Shown here: positions 25,001 to 35,700 of the stretch, piece after piece
Layout of the letters: every line of letters starts with the position of its first letter
How positions within the stretch are numbered: the first letter of the stretch is position 1
Assembly: GCA_914767715.1 (NCBI GenBank)
Contig: OU612067.1
Location: forward strand, 16,495,001 to 16,559,000
Direction of reading: 5' to 3'
Source of the DNA: Membranipora membranacea
Taxonomy: Eukaryota; Bryozoa; Gymnolaemata; Cheilostomatida; Membraniporidae
Length of the DNA: 64,000 nt
Notes under the pieces: generated by a model
The model's input: only the letters and a program-made list of their open reading frames with translations
Told to the model about the DNA's origin: nothing
Database searches by the model: none
Program-made: the position numbers and the translations under genes

Positions 25001-28000
25001 CCTTTTCTATCACCCACCCTCACATAAATATAGCTGTCCGAAACTAAGAACTCAGACGTGTCTGACATTAAGGCCTTACCTGTAAATGAGCCTCTGGTAC
25101 TGTGATATCCCCACACTTAGTCTGAGTACTACAGCCGTTTATACAGTAGTACTGTCGCTCACTCATCCCACTGTCATTCTTAAATGTGTGTTGATTAGTT
25201 AAACAGGACCTGCAGCAAAATAATCACAAAACTAAATCGTTCTTCTCTCTAGGATTCAGGCCTTTGAAAGGCCAGTGAGTGAAAAAAATTCATCGTGATT
25301 TGGAGAGGGATGTAAACTTAGAGATTTTTTGCTCTTTTATCAGTATATCTGGCCAAGTAATATCATGCAGGGTCAACCTTTGTGATAAAATTAGCACATA
25401 AAGAGCTTTGTTAACACATCAATCAATCATTGAACATGAGATGATGACAAGAAAATGATGACAAGAATTGACCAAATCTGAAATGATAAATTAATCTGAC
25501 TAAATTGGCTAAAGTTTGTACAAGTATTCTAGTGACAGTCTGGCCTGTATAGGTTCCTTTTGCACAGAATACCATAGCAATCCATTATTATGGGTTGCCA
25601 CACTAGTAACTGACTATCTGGGAGCGTACAGCTAATTAGTTCACTTTTTTAATTTCTTTTGCAGAAAAAAACCGTATAATTGAGGAGAAAAGTAATAGAA
25701 AAATGCTTACCTTGCCAATTTGATTGGTTCAGATAACCTTTTAGTTTTCAGTGCTTTCTCCCAGAACCCGATAGCTTCCGACATCACCTTATCCTAAAAC
25801 GGCACAGTACATTGTTTTACAGATTTATGACTATATTTACTACGTAGTCTCAAATTTTGATTACATATTAGCTAGTTTAGTTGGGGTGACTTAAAGTTAG
25901 CTAGCACAAATCAGCTGAGGTGTGGGATTTTGTGAAACAATTGTGTTGGGTAAAAAATTTCGCTAGCCATAATTTTGCTACTTCAAGTCTGTTATGTGCA
26001 CAAAGGCAGAAATTTCCGCCGGCGTCTATTGTACACCTCCAGGTTAGGCCTATGCGAGGGTTGAAACAGAATATAAGGGAACAGCCATCACAGGCAGATT
26101 TCTTCGCTGTAGATTGTAATCTTGTTATAACCAGTATCGTACCACATGGTCAAAACCTGTTCCAGGTATACCAACGTTTAGCTGAAATACTGTAGATGGC
26201 TGTTCCGGTAATTTTCCAGCAACTGGTTGTGTTTAATCAAAAGGAACGCCATGCGGTCTGATGTAAACCAATAAGTGGGTAAATTACTCCCGAGGTGTTA
26301 ATAAAGCATAGGTACAAACCGCCTACAGCTTCAAAAATGAGCTGGCTCTAATGCTCACATCAACAATCAGTGAATCAAGATTTTATCAGCACCCGAAACA
26401 TTGCACATATCCATAACAAAACCACTCAGAGGATTATGTAAAGAGTGTAAGTTAAGACATTGAGTTGAGACATAAGAAGATGAAGCTAACCTTGATAGTT
26501 GGTAGTCTTAACTATAAACCAAAAAATAAAATTAAAAGAGAGATTAAAAAGTGGCCAGGTATTTGTACCTTGATAAGACTTTGCTTGTCTGCAGGAAGCT
26601 GATGAATACTTCCATCATAGGTCAGATGGATCCGTAGATTGTGATGTGTTGGTGATGGTTGTGTGTCTAATTCTCTTTTAACCCGCGCTTCGACAGATTC
26701 GATAAAAACATGATTAATCTACAATAGAAATATATGGCAGTTAAGATGAAGCCGTTATATCGTGATACTTTATTCTGAGATGCAAAAGTTTGGCGTTGGA
26801 CGCTGGATTCTTTTGCACCTATAGGCATATCCTAATACAAGACAAATCAACAGCAGGTGTTGGCAGTATTTTTTAGTGCTTAGGGATCAGACGGTCGGGA
26901 TTTTGACATCGGTGTCCTAACACACATCCCAACCCACTCCTTGTCATAAAATAATTAGGACTACATGCCCAATCACTTGTGAACTTTAACTCAGAGTGGG
27001 CATCAAATAGGCAGATCAGGTACACCAATGAACTTCCTCTTCCGACTCACCATAACAAAATCATCGTGAATTGGAAACAACATCAGCGTTTATCCCTGGT
27101 ACTTATTCTCTATTTATCAGCATAACCAAGGAGTTAGAGAGTAAAAGATGTGTAAAATCAAGGAGTAACAGGGGTTAGTACACTAGGTTTTGGTGTTGTA
27201 CAGTAACAGTAACAATAGGCTATTACTACCATTTAAGTTACAGTCAGGGCTCTCAACCTGGGAGGATCTAAAACCTGAGTTTTGCCGATACCATGTTGCA
27301 GGTGGCATTTCAAAGATGTGAAATGCCCTGTGCACAAACAGCTTGAATTTAAGAGCTCTGTTAGCCTCCGCAATGGGTCCGGTCTAGAGAGAAATTTAGG
27401 CCTCTTCAAATGAATGATACTGGTTTCTTTAGAGTTGTTAGAAGATCATTGATTGATATAAAATCATTGTAAAATTCATCTGGTTAATGTATTTCATATA
27501 TCACAACATAAAATTGGTTCTTTATAATCATACAACCAGGCCACACCGAGAGGAATTCCCCAACTTCGATGAAAATGATGGAAAACCTGAGTTTTTAGCT
27601 AATATTTCAAAAACCCCTGAGTTGCCTGAGTTGAACCCAAAAACCTGAGTAACTTGGGCTAAATCTGAGTGGTTGAGAGCCCTGAGTTACAGTACCACAC
27701 TCAAGTGCTGATTACTTAACCCATTTAGTAAAGTAGTAGCTCTTTATATAGACATAAACCAAATGGTGTAATGAACTTAAGACATAAGCTACTACACTAA
27801 CAAACTAGTACATAGCTAGCTACCTAAGATAAATAAACTACTCACAGACAAAGACTTTCAATTAAATAATGGGAAAAGAAATAGAAACTTACTTCATCAG
27901 GTTTTGGAGGAACATGTCCACATGACTCAACCTCCTTTGAGTTAAGTAAAATATGTATTAAATAAACAAATATAAAATAATTGCATAAAAAAGGTCTAAA

Positions 28001-28018
28001 AATTGGAACACAACTCAT
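16091..28018 (-). CDS. LMLN: Leishmanolysin-like metallopeptidase (M8 family, invadolysin)
   Basis: Fifteen coding exons: 27893-28018, 26569-26718, 25711-25793, 25080-25209, 23524-23679, 22498-22617, 22041-22132, 21287-21407, 20563-20670, 19710-19786, 19314-19424, 18665-18863, 17942-18142, 16848-17003, 16091-16246. Phases match throughout; 661 aa. The start gives a hydrophobic signal peptide (about 1-27), then [10 protein letters not shown] as in LMLN. The zinc site HEILH is at 249-253, split from the following GFSLSLYGF by an intron. The third zinc His is H355 in LTHWEKR, about 100 residues on, as in animal LMLN. NELMTG (M366) is the Met-turn. The Cys-rich C-terminal domain contains SGCYQ and CPSCADMC. 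The last exon ends in a hydrophobic stretch (about 644-661) with no basic tail, preceded by small residues, which suggests a GPI anchor. M8 enzymes are surface or secreted proteases; Drosophila invadolysin acts in mitosis and cell migration. Introns carry several mobile elements. Confidence 0.93.
16425..16519. mobile_element. Palindromic MITE family F2, copy in LMLN intron 14
   Basis: Ends are TTTGATCCCATTTG and CAGGCAAATTTGATCA, with an inner TTGCTCCCG / GGGGCAACTCC pair around a CTACTGGTCAG core. The same layout recurs near 24220-24330, 38330-38428 and 46527-46647, and in scrambled form at 17752-17932. Confidence 0.65.
16769..16816. repeat. Perfect inverted repeat, 20-bp arms
   Basis: TAGCTAATATTTAATCCTCT and its exact complement are separated by a short AGACCCC-type loop. 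It lies in LMLN intron 14, about 30 bp downstream of the exon 14 donor on the minus strand. It is close enough to affect splicing if it folds in RNA; that is inference. Confidence 0.75.
17233..17573. mobile_element. TIR element (MITE) in LMLN intron 13
   Basis: Outer ends CCTTAAACCACTG and CAGTGGTTTAAGG are complementary. A longer inner pair spans 17285-17352 and 17473-17540 (TAGCCAGTAGCTTTGCATGG and complement, AGAGAGTTGTGGCA and complement). The spacer of about 120 bp has no coding potential. No clear target duplication could be read. Confidence 0.75.
17752..17932. repeat. Rearranged copy of family F2
   Basis: Contains GATCAAATTTTG, GGAGTTGCGCCCC, TTGGATCATATGG and CCAGGCAAATTAGATCAAAC, the same sub-motifs as family F2 in a different spacing. 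Located in LMLN intron 13, next to exon 13. Confidence 0.45.
18370..18404. repeat. Small hairpin (GAGTTGTCTTGTCTT / AAGACAAGATAACTC)
   Basis: An imperfect inverted repeat in LMLN intron 12. GAGTTGTC / GACAACTC arms also occur at 16022-16058, 22421-22470 and 51911-51958. Confidence 0.5.
20703..20905. mobile_element. Foldback MITE-like element, family F1 copy 2 (partial)
   Basis: Matches the left part and centre of the element at 15543-15821: ATCAGGTTTTGGTAT end, CTCAGTCTAATT, AAGTACT..AGTACT core, TGATAGTATA, and the GACTGAAAATCAGTTT block. The right end is lost or too diverged. Located in LMLN intron 8. Confidence 0.6.
20948..20985. repeat. Short tandem repeat (GTGTCAAT)n-like
   Basis: About four imperfect units of GTGTCAATGT / GTGTCAAAGT in LMLN intron 8. 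Confidence 0.7.
22788..22860. repeat. AGCCTGT repeat family copy (LMLN intron 5)
   Basis: AGCCTGTATTGGCAAGCTTT at the left and AACAAAGCTTATCAAG at the right form an inverted pair. Related sequences (AGCCTGTcttGAcAAGCTTTG) occur at about 12420, 45237 and 47331. Confidence 0.5.
24220..24330. mobile_element. Palindromic MITE family F2, copy in LMLN intron 4
   Basis: Begins CTAGAACAAGTTTGATCC and ends CAGGCAGGCTTGACTG, with the GGAGCAGCTCCGAATAC inner block and a CTGGTCACGCATGACCAG centre that is itself palindromic. Confidence 0.65.
24900..25075. repeat. Direct tandem duplication of about 90 bp
   Basis: The unit CACCCACCCTCACA..ATAGCT..CTAAGAACTCAGA.GTGTCTGACATT occurs twice in succession in LMLN intron 4, immediately downstream of exon 4 on the minus strand. 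Confidence 0.65.
27245..27685. mobile_element. Non-autonomous hAT-type element with 8-bp target duplication
   Basis: Ends are CAGGGCTCTCAACC and GGTTGAGAGCCCTG, perfect 14-bp terminal inverted repeats of the CAGGG type common in hAT transposons. GTTACAGT is found at both 27237-27244 and 27686-27693, an 8-bp target site duplication as hAT elements make. The 440-bp interior has no transposase. It lies in LMLN intron 1. Confidence 0.85.
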
Positions 28019-28360
28019 ATTCCACTTCTCCTTTAAAAAACTATTAACTGCCCTAAACAGCTTACGATAACAGAAACTATTTATTTGACAAAGAATTTGA
28101 CTTTTTTACCTGCATGCATTTGTGTCTTGACTATTGATTAAGGGTCGATCTCTCTAGGTCGAAGGCCCATGTCACTCTTTTGGTTTTTATATATCATGAT
28201 CAAATAAATGCGATCCTATGGTCTCATTAGAGCCGGATACAGATAGCAGTACAGAAATATGAAAGATGGGCTGGGCCAACCAAGGGCTTGGGCCAACTCC
28301 ATGCAGCGTCATTGGCTTGGAAGATTGAGAAAGGTGAGTAATAGTAAGGTGGTAAAGATC

Positions 28361-28362
<2 letters not shown>

Positions 28363-28404
<42 letters not shown>
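28363..28404. repeat. (TA)n microsatellite
   Basis: About 21 TA dinucleotides in a row, upstream of the LMLN start codon and beside the large foldback element. Confidence 0.95.
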
Positions 28405-28408
<4 letters not shown>

Positions 28409-28482
28409 ACAATGCCGACTAATCTATGCTAAACCATAGGAAGATCTATGAATAATTAAGGCTTTTCCTGATTTTGGGCTTG

Positions 28483-28785
28483 GATGGTAGAAAAAAGCTA
28501 ATCACTTCACTTTCATCAGGTGGGGAGAAAGCTTAACAGGGAGAATTATCCTTCACCTTGTGTTGAATGAATGAATGAGGTTTGATGGATGTAAACATAG
28601 GACTGCCGCAGTTCCTGATTTTGGGCCACACCAAGCCCAAAATCAGGAACTGCGGCAGTCCTATGTTTGCATCAATCAATTCAATCAAACCTCATTCATT
28701 CATTCAACACAAGGTCAAGGATAATTCTCCCTGTTAAGCTTTCTCCCCACCTGAAAGTGAAGTGATTAGCTTTTTTTCTACCATC
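28483..28785. mobile_element. Large foldback element, arms of about 145 bp
   Basis: The left arm (28483-28626) and right arm (28635-28785) are almost perfect inverted copies, with an eight-base loop at the centre; the inner ends are CCTGATTTTGGGC and GCCCAAAATCAGG. A few mismatches and one indel separate the arms. There is no coding potential. It lies 5' of LMLN and may be a foldback transposon or a recent inverted duplication. Confidence 0.85.
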
Positions 28786-29652
28786 ATTTTTTTGTTCAGC
28801 CCAATCAAGGACTATCACTTGCTCCCTGGTCCAGTCATCATTGGGATTGTGTATTGTGAGTCATAAAGATAGACCATGGGCTAGAGTAATACTTCTAGCT
28901 CCTTGGTGTTTTGTCACATACTATCAAATACATGTCTCTTTCTCCATAAAAGATCCAGACAGAGTAACCTCCTCCACCGTTGAGTTTACCTGTGGAAACA
29001 TAATGGCAAGCTTGTCTCGACAAACATTTTGGTGTCCCCCCTCCCCATGCGTTGGCTGTCATACCTTTTTTTCAGCAAATATTTGACAAGGCCTCAACCT
29101 TCCTAGTGCGGACTTTCACAATAAGGTTCCATTGATTTTCAGATGTGTTCAAATCAAAATTATTGTTGTAGGAGTGAAAGTTACTGTGTGTGGTACGCTA
29201 TCCCGAACCCAGCCCGTGAATTCAAGAAAGAAATAACTCCGTGACGCTTACATTTACACCCAACTATTATATCAGCCTGACCCGAGGTATACCAATCTAG
29301 ATCAGCCCACAAAAATAAGCGATAAATTTTGTTTATTTTTGTAGTTATGTCATTGACTTCTATTACGATGGTTGTGACAAAAAAGTCATGGTGCTTAACT
29401 TTCATACTTGGTAAAACTTAGGTGATAACAATCTGAACTGATTAAGTAAATTTTTTGGCGATGTGAACAATACTCGCAAGTAACCTGAAACTACCCGGCT
29501 TTTCAGAAAAAGCATCAGATTAAAACATCTGTCCATTTTCACATAACCATGTAGGCTATAGGACAAGTGAACTTTGAAAGAAATATTTTTGCAAATTGAA
29601 CATAAGAAATCTTTTAATCAGTTTCATATTATTATCTTGTTGAATGTTTCAG

Positions 29653-30906
29653 TGTGATGTAAGCGATGGTGATTGGTTTGGCAGGTCTGGTGTCTCTTGT
29701 TACACCTTGATTGGAGATGTCTGTTGGTGTGCAATGGAAGATTATGAGACTGGATACAACAAAAAGGTAAAATATGTTATATTTCATGAGTGCTTCATAA
29801 TGTGGCATGTGTGTGTTGTTCCACTGACCACTGACGCCCTTGATTCCAGACTTGCACACTCCATCCTGCGTGGAACTGACCTACCCTCTAATGTCTGCTG
29901 TTGATTATTTGATCCACATGTCAGTTGATTTTGATTTAATTTGAAAACCACAAAAATTTATCCAACCAGTATAATGCTTGGTAGCCAGCATGCCCGGTGC
30001 TATAAAGTTAATTCAGCTCAAAGTATCAGACTTGTGCCACATAAAAGAGGCAGGAGTCTTTTCAAGTTTTAAAAACTGCATATTTCCATCAATTTGAGAA
30101 CACTTTGATTTTACCTGTACCAGGGCTCTATCCATGGATTTGAAGGTGGTAGGACCAGCGGGGTGGGTCCAGGAGGGACACAGTAATGCCTTTCTGCATG
30201 GGGTATATTATTAATCCCCAACAACTCAATGGGCCCCTTGGTGGGCATCTGTTAAAGATGAAAATAAATAGGGTCAATGCTTATTCATAATAATTATGAA
30301 AATTATAGGGGGTTTCTCATAATTGACCTGTGAAAAAGAGGAAGGGTCATGGCCCCTGGCTCAACCAATGGATACACCCCTGGCTAGTACTATAGTTCTC
30401 AAAAGATCAGCATCACCAAATTGGAATGGGTGAAGTTTTTAGAGTAGCTCAAGATTCTTTTCACCAACTATTTCTGTGAAAATTTAATTTCACAGCAACC
30501 ATACTTTGATATGACTCATCTAATCTAGTTGCGTCACAACATGCCATATGACATGCAGGGAGCCAGCAAAACTAGCAAATGGATAAAGTCTGGAGGCGCA
30601 TCGTGTCATTTGGCGATATCTCAAAATGCTAAGGCCATTGTTGAAACTTGACAGTATGTAATATCTGACATCGACGGACGAAACAAACACAATTTGGGTG
30701 ATGGACCAAGTAATCCTAGTGGGAACATATACCCAATAGCATGAGTAGCTGAGTTTTGCTAATAATATTCAGCTGAATGCCATCCAGTTGTGATGAAATT
30801 GAAGTTGTCTTCCTCTGTTACTTTTTAGCACACTTTCCAAATCGTTGTCAGTTCTAAACATTGCATGTTAGACATTTGTTGTTTATTTCAGGAGACATGC
30901 TACTGA
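29653..30906 (+). CDS. Thyroglobulin type-1 domain protein, last two exons (partial)
   Basis: The exon at 29653-29766 follows a TTTCAG acceptor and ends AAAAAG|GTAAAA; it encodes 38 residues starting CDVSDGDWFGRSGVSC. Joined in phase 0 to the short terminal exon 30892-30906 (after TTATTTCAG), it ends KKETCY and stops. The Cys pattern C-x14-C-x7-C-x-C-x14-C with GDVCWC is that of the second half of a thyroglobulin type-1 repeat, including the CWC core. Such domains inhibit cysteine cathepsins or serve in extracellular matrix proteins. The first half of the domain and any signal peptide must lie in upstream exons, which I did not find convincingly between 28,100 and 29,650. The gene therefore starts at least one exon to the left. 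Confidence 0.6.
30121..30382. mobile_element. hAT-like MITE candidate in Tg1 gene intron
   Basis: The left end CAGGGCTCTATCCATGGATT and the complement of the right end CAGGGGTGTATCCATTGGTT agree at most positions. The interior is non-coding. No exact 8-bp target duplication is visible, so the call rests on the inverted ends. Confidence 0.55.
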
Positions 30907-32738
30907 GCTGATAAGCAGAGAGATTTGAGTCTAGCTGGCACACCAGGTGTGGTAGGTTGGCCAATGAAGGTCACATTATCACGCTAGTACCAGCTCCACG
31001 TTGTCACATCATTCATGCAGGAAGCAGGTCTGTGTTACATCAAATTGCTTCCTAAGGAGAAGCCTTTCAATGGGTTACATAACTTGTGGCTCTGCTGGGC
31101 ATTTTAATTGCACAGTAGAGCAACTTGGCAAAATGTTCACATCAGAATGATTACTCCACCACAAGTGATTTGTTCTGGACACTTCTAGTGCACTGGTTGA
31201 CATTCATCAAACTTGACTGGCCTGAATTAACGACTGTGTGGGTACAGGACAGGAGAGTCACAAAATTTTCCCTCATTGCCACAAACATTATTCCTATGGC
31301 TCAGTAGACAGTTCAAGAAGGCAATATTGGTCGATTCACATTTTTTTCCCAAGTTTGTTGTTGGGGCATCGTCCTGAATATCAAAAGTTTGATATCAAAG
31401 AGGTGTACCTATTAGTTCATTCATTTTAGTCAATGTTCTGGCGTGCCTTAAATTAGACAGTCAAGGAATACACTCAGAACAGTCCTCTTATTAGGGAAGG
31501 GGTGGTCGAACCTTGTTGCTTTGCAAAAAAAATGGATACTAGTCAAAAATGCAGAGATGTCAGAACAATGCAAGTAGTTCGCTGGATTGGAATATTTACA
31601 GAAATTCTTTAGACACTTTATAGTTGAACAATTATAACTTTATAGATATTTGCTCCTGTTATACTTTACCCCAATATATCCATTTGCTCAACCCAAATGT
31701 TATATTTTATTTCTTCCTTCCGAATGTATTTATTACCTGGTGAGATATGCTCAGATTCAGAGCAAGACAACAAGGCCATGACGGGTTTTGAAGGTCACAC
31801 TCTCTAAATGGCTTCATCACGGAATTTTCAATCAATTCCGGAAATTATTACTTAATTCTGTTGCCTGTCTCGACAGGTTTTTGCGGGTTCAAATTTGCTG
31901 AGCTGTTAACTTTGCATGATAGCTGCCATTGACAGGCATACCAAAGCTCACTGGTATCGTTCTTGTCCATCATTATCCAATTTCAATAAGCAAGTCAGAA
32001 CTGCACCTTGTGACATAATATGTAGACAAACACTCTCTAAAGCTGGTGATGGCGGTAATAATGTACGGTCACGCTATGGACAACACCCTCAACTTTTAGC
32101 ACATCTGACAGGGATTAACAGGCTATGGCCGATGCCTGTAGGCTAGGTTTATATTGAATAGCCTGTGTGATATTGAATGCCAATGTTATGTAATAGGTCT
32201 TATATAATAGTTCATTATTTGACCAGCATAATCATTGAATAACGCTGCAATATATCGTGTGCAGCAAAGACTACTAGCTCACAGCTGAAGCATCGCGCCA
32301 TTACCACACGAGATGGACTGCGGCAGTAATTTCATACTCAACTAGGCAGAGAAGTGTGTACGTGGAGACTGACGCATAGTGGAAGTGGCTGTCTACATAC
32401 TTGGGTTGCAAATGGTTTGGTTATGGTAAAAGTTTGGAAAATATTTCCACATATTCAGCAGATGTTGTGTAATACTAACCTAGTTTTATATCCATCTAAA
32501 GTTTAAAAATTTTGAGCAACGTGGACCTATGCTGCAAAGTTAGATCACAAACTTGCATAATGGTTGAAATTTGAAGACTAATAGTGCTAGTTATTGTGTT
32601 ATTAAAAATGATGAAGATAGGGGTTAATTATTGATGCTGAATTGGTTATTGTCGTGTTATAAATGTTTGATCAGGGAATATGTAGGGCGAGTGCATATTT
32701 ATCTCTGCCCATGGCTACCAGTTAACGTCGTTATCACA
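30907..32738. other. Intergenic, no gene recognised
   Basis: Open frames such as 31916-32146 (+) lack domains or splice-site support. The left part probably contains the 3' UTR of the Tg1-domain gene. Confidence 0.4.
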
Positions 32739-35700
32739 ATGGCGATCTCTGTGTCACACGGTGGAGCTATTTGTGCCTGGCTCGCATTTGAGAGGGCCTA
32801 CCTCTTCCTAACATCGTTGTACCACAGGTAATAACAGGTTAGACGCTGATAAATATGGGGTTTGCATGCCTTTTCACCCTATCATTACAGAAGCAGATAA
32901 CCACCGGTTTTATTTAGCCTCACCGAGATAGCTTGGTACTTCAAGCAACTCCCTAAGATCACCAAAGCCATGATAGTTATGTAGCCAAGCTCGACCAAAG
33001 CTATCATTAACTACTGGAGAGATGATACGTTGATAGCTTTGAAAGCTATACACCAACGAGTGATTTAAACTGACATTTTGTGATGTAAGGTCCAGTCAGT
33101 TGGTTGACGAGCGTTCAGCAAAGAACATGTGGAAGCTTGGGAGCTGGAGCTTGCCGGTTAGTGCACTTGGGATCGCGGTCGCTGACTATACTTGAGTTGG
33201 ATACGACAGCTTAAAATGGAAGTCTAGTAGCGGTGTTTGACTATTTTACTTTCATTGTTCAAGTCATTTCAATTTCTCTACCTCACTGTGTTCAATAGCT
33301 ATATTCATATTTCTTCTTTTCCAATTCCGCCATTTTCAATTTTTACTGATTCTTTTCTTAATTTTTGCTTTCCCTACTCCTGACATGCTTGTTTTTCTGT
33401 TGCTGTGCTTGCTCTGGATTACCTAGTTTCTGCTGCTGGCTTTCGCCGTGATGCTTAGCCACGCTTATGTTGCTTACCGCTATGAATGGCACTGGTAGAA
33501 TTCATGGCTCTTATCGCTGACCATGGATTGTTCGGTGTCATACACTGCCTCAAAGCTTTGTTTGCTTCTAACCTTGCTGCCGCATCTATGCTGCCGAACC
33601 TGCTTTTTATTCTGGCATCTCCACTGTTAATGTAATAGTGCGTCAAAAGACTTCATATACTTCCATAGAATGTGCGCTTGGCTATTCAGCCATTGGTAAG
33701 TACGCAAGAACTCTAGTTTTTTGTTGATGCACACAATGGGCTAACTGAAACTGTAAATATTGTAATAGTTATTGGATTTTACAACCTTACGCTGCCCAAT
33801 TTGCAGCTCATTGACCTGTTGTGAAATACCTGCTTCCTAGGAATGTACCTATTTTGTTACTAATCAACACTAGGCAACATACCATTTGCTGTTTTCTCAG
33901 CTTGGAATGGTAATATGATTGATCAAACAACTACCATGTTGACTGCGATTAAAAGTTTCGACTTATGTGCCAAGATGACTTATGATTTTGGGGAACAAAC
34001 TTTGCTGTCTAAGGAAAAGCAGCTGCAATTTGCTTGGTTAATATTCAAATTTCTACTTTTGCTTCTGGCTACTAATTTGTCTCCTCGGCTTGCATGGATT
34101 TAAAACCACAACCTTGAATATCAAGTTGACCAGGATATCAAGTTATAAATGTAACCCAAATACCTATTTCAGTATCAAAAATTTTAGCACGTATGCTGTT
34201 GCCCACTGACTATGAATAGCAGGCAGCTTACACACCAGGCAATAGATAGCTCTACATTCTAGCCTCCATGATTCTAGGTGGAGGTGAATTTGGCGCTCCA
34301 CGCCTGATAAATATATCAGCTTAGTTTATTATTAGAGCATAGATGATAATAGATCCTTTGTCAGAATATTATGTAATATGGGTTGCGCATGAATTGCTTT
34401 TATGGCCTTATTAAGCTCACTGGCTGTACTGATGAATGGGTTAGCCTCTCGCATGACAAATCCTGATGAATGCCTACTGATACAAAATCAGTAATAAGCA
34501 TTCATGGATAACATGAGCATTATCACCAAGAGATTGACAAGATTTTTTTAATCGCTGTCAAAGTGTTGAGAAAGAAACTAGGGAAGTTTCTTCCGCTCAT
34601 GAATTGTACGATTAGGTACTCAATTTTTTCTTAGCCCATGTTACTGTTCCGTTTGGGGGAAGCAGCAGTATTTTGGTGTGATAAGATCAGCCATATTCTT
34701 CTCGTGAACAAACACAACACAAAGACAACTCAATGTGTTACAATAATTGTTACAATAAAATGAGGAAAGGAAACGTTAATCCTTGTACACCAAACTCTGT
34801 TGCGTCAAAGTACTTGACTTCAGCTGCATAAACTCTGTGGATATCAATTAAGGCCACAGTTTTATGGCCCTTTGTTACTGGCTGCTATATCTAGTTGGAG
34901 AAGACACAATGCATCTCAAAACTACGTGGTGTTAATAACTCAGTGTTAATAACAGAAATGTGGCACTGCAATCGCAAAACAGTACAATATAGTGTAGTGT
35001 CCGCCGGAAATCTACCCTAAACTCGTTCGATAACTCCGCCACCTCACAATGCTGGTCATTGGTACTGATGGTTACAGGCGAGAGGAGGGGGAGGGGTGAG
35101 AAGTAAATACTACCCAATTCTCAGAACATACCAACAGTGTAAGTTGCCCATAGTTTCGGAAATTCGAACTATGCTCGAGCCTATGATAGTATATGAAGAC
35201 TACGAATGAGCCCGGCCTTTGACAAAATTAAGTACTAGGTTTGTTACCGAGTTTTGTGTCGATCATATCACACCCTGTCATTATTGATACCAAGCCATCA
35301 TTAAGATGTTCGATAATTGCTTCTCCACATGATATATTTTTACTTCATGAGCGCCTGTGTAGAAGTAACTTGGTGTATATCATGCGTGGCCATTTTCATT
35401 TATGTTTTAATTTGGTGGAACTTTCAATGACTTGAGCCCCATGAACTTTAAGTGAGGATGTAAGTACGATGATTATTCTATGGTGATGTTTTCATTCTAT
35501 GGTTCAAAATAATCTTCTCGTGATTACTGAATTGTGTCTGTTTTATTGATTCCAACACCTCCCAACTTGTGGGATCAAATTTGGAGTTGCCTCTTCTCCA
35601 TTGTTGAGCTGCCAGTTCAAACTTGATCTAGTCCGGACATACGATATGACAAGACAATTAAGGATTTGTAGGCAGAAGTTTTGGGGGCTGTAAAAACGCA

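Noticed and set aside
28238-28344. Candidate first exon for the Tg1 gene ending AAAG|GTGAGT
   Set aside because: In phase, but the encoded peptide is basic, has no signal sequence and lacks the first Tg1 cysteine.
29371-29396. Short ATG stretch with a GTAAAA donor as a Tg1 signal exon
   Set aside because: It ends in phase 1, whereas the Tg1 exon needs phase 0.
33475-33640. Minus-strand exon-like stretch with acceptor and GTAAGC donor
   Set aside because: No partner exon in phase and no family match; a single acceptor/donor pair over 160 bases is easily found by chance.
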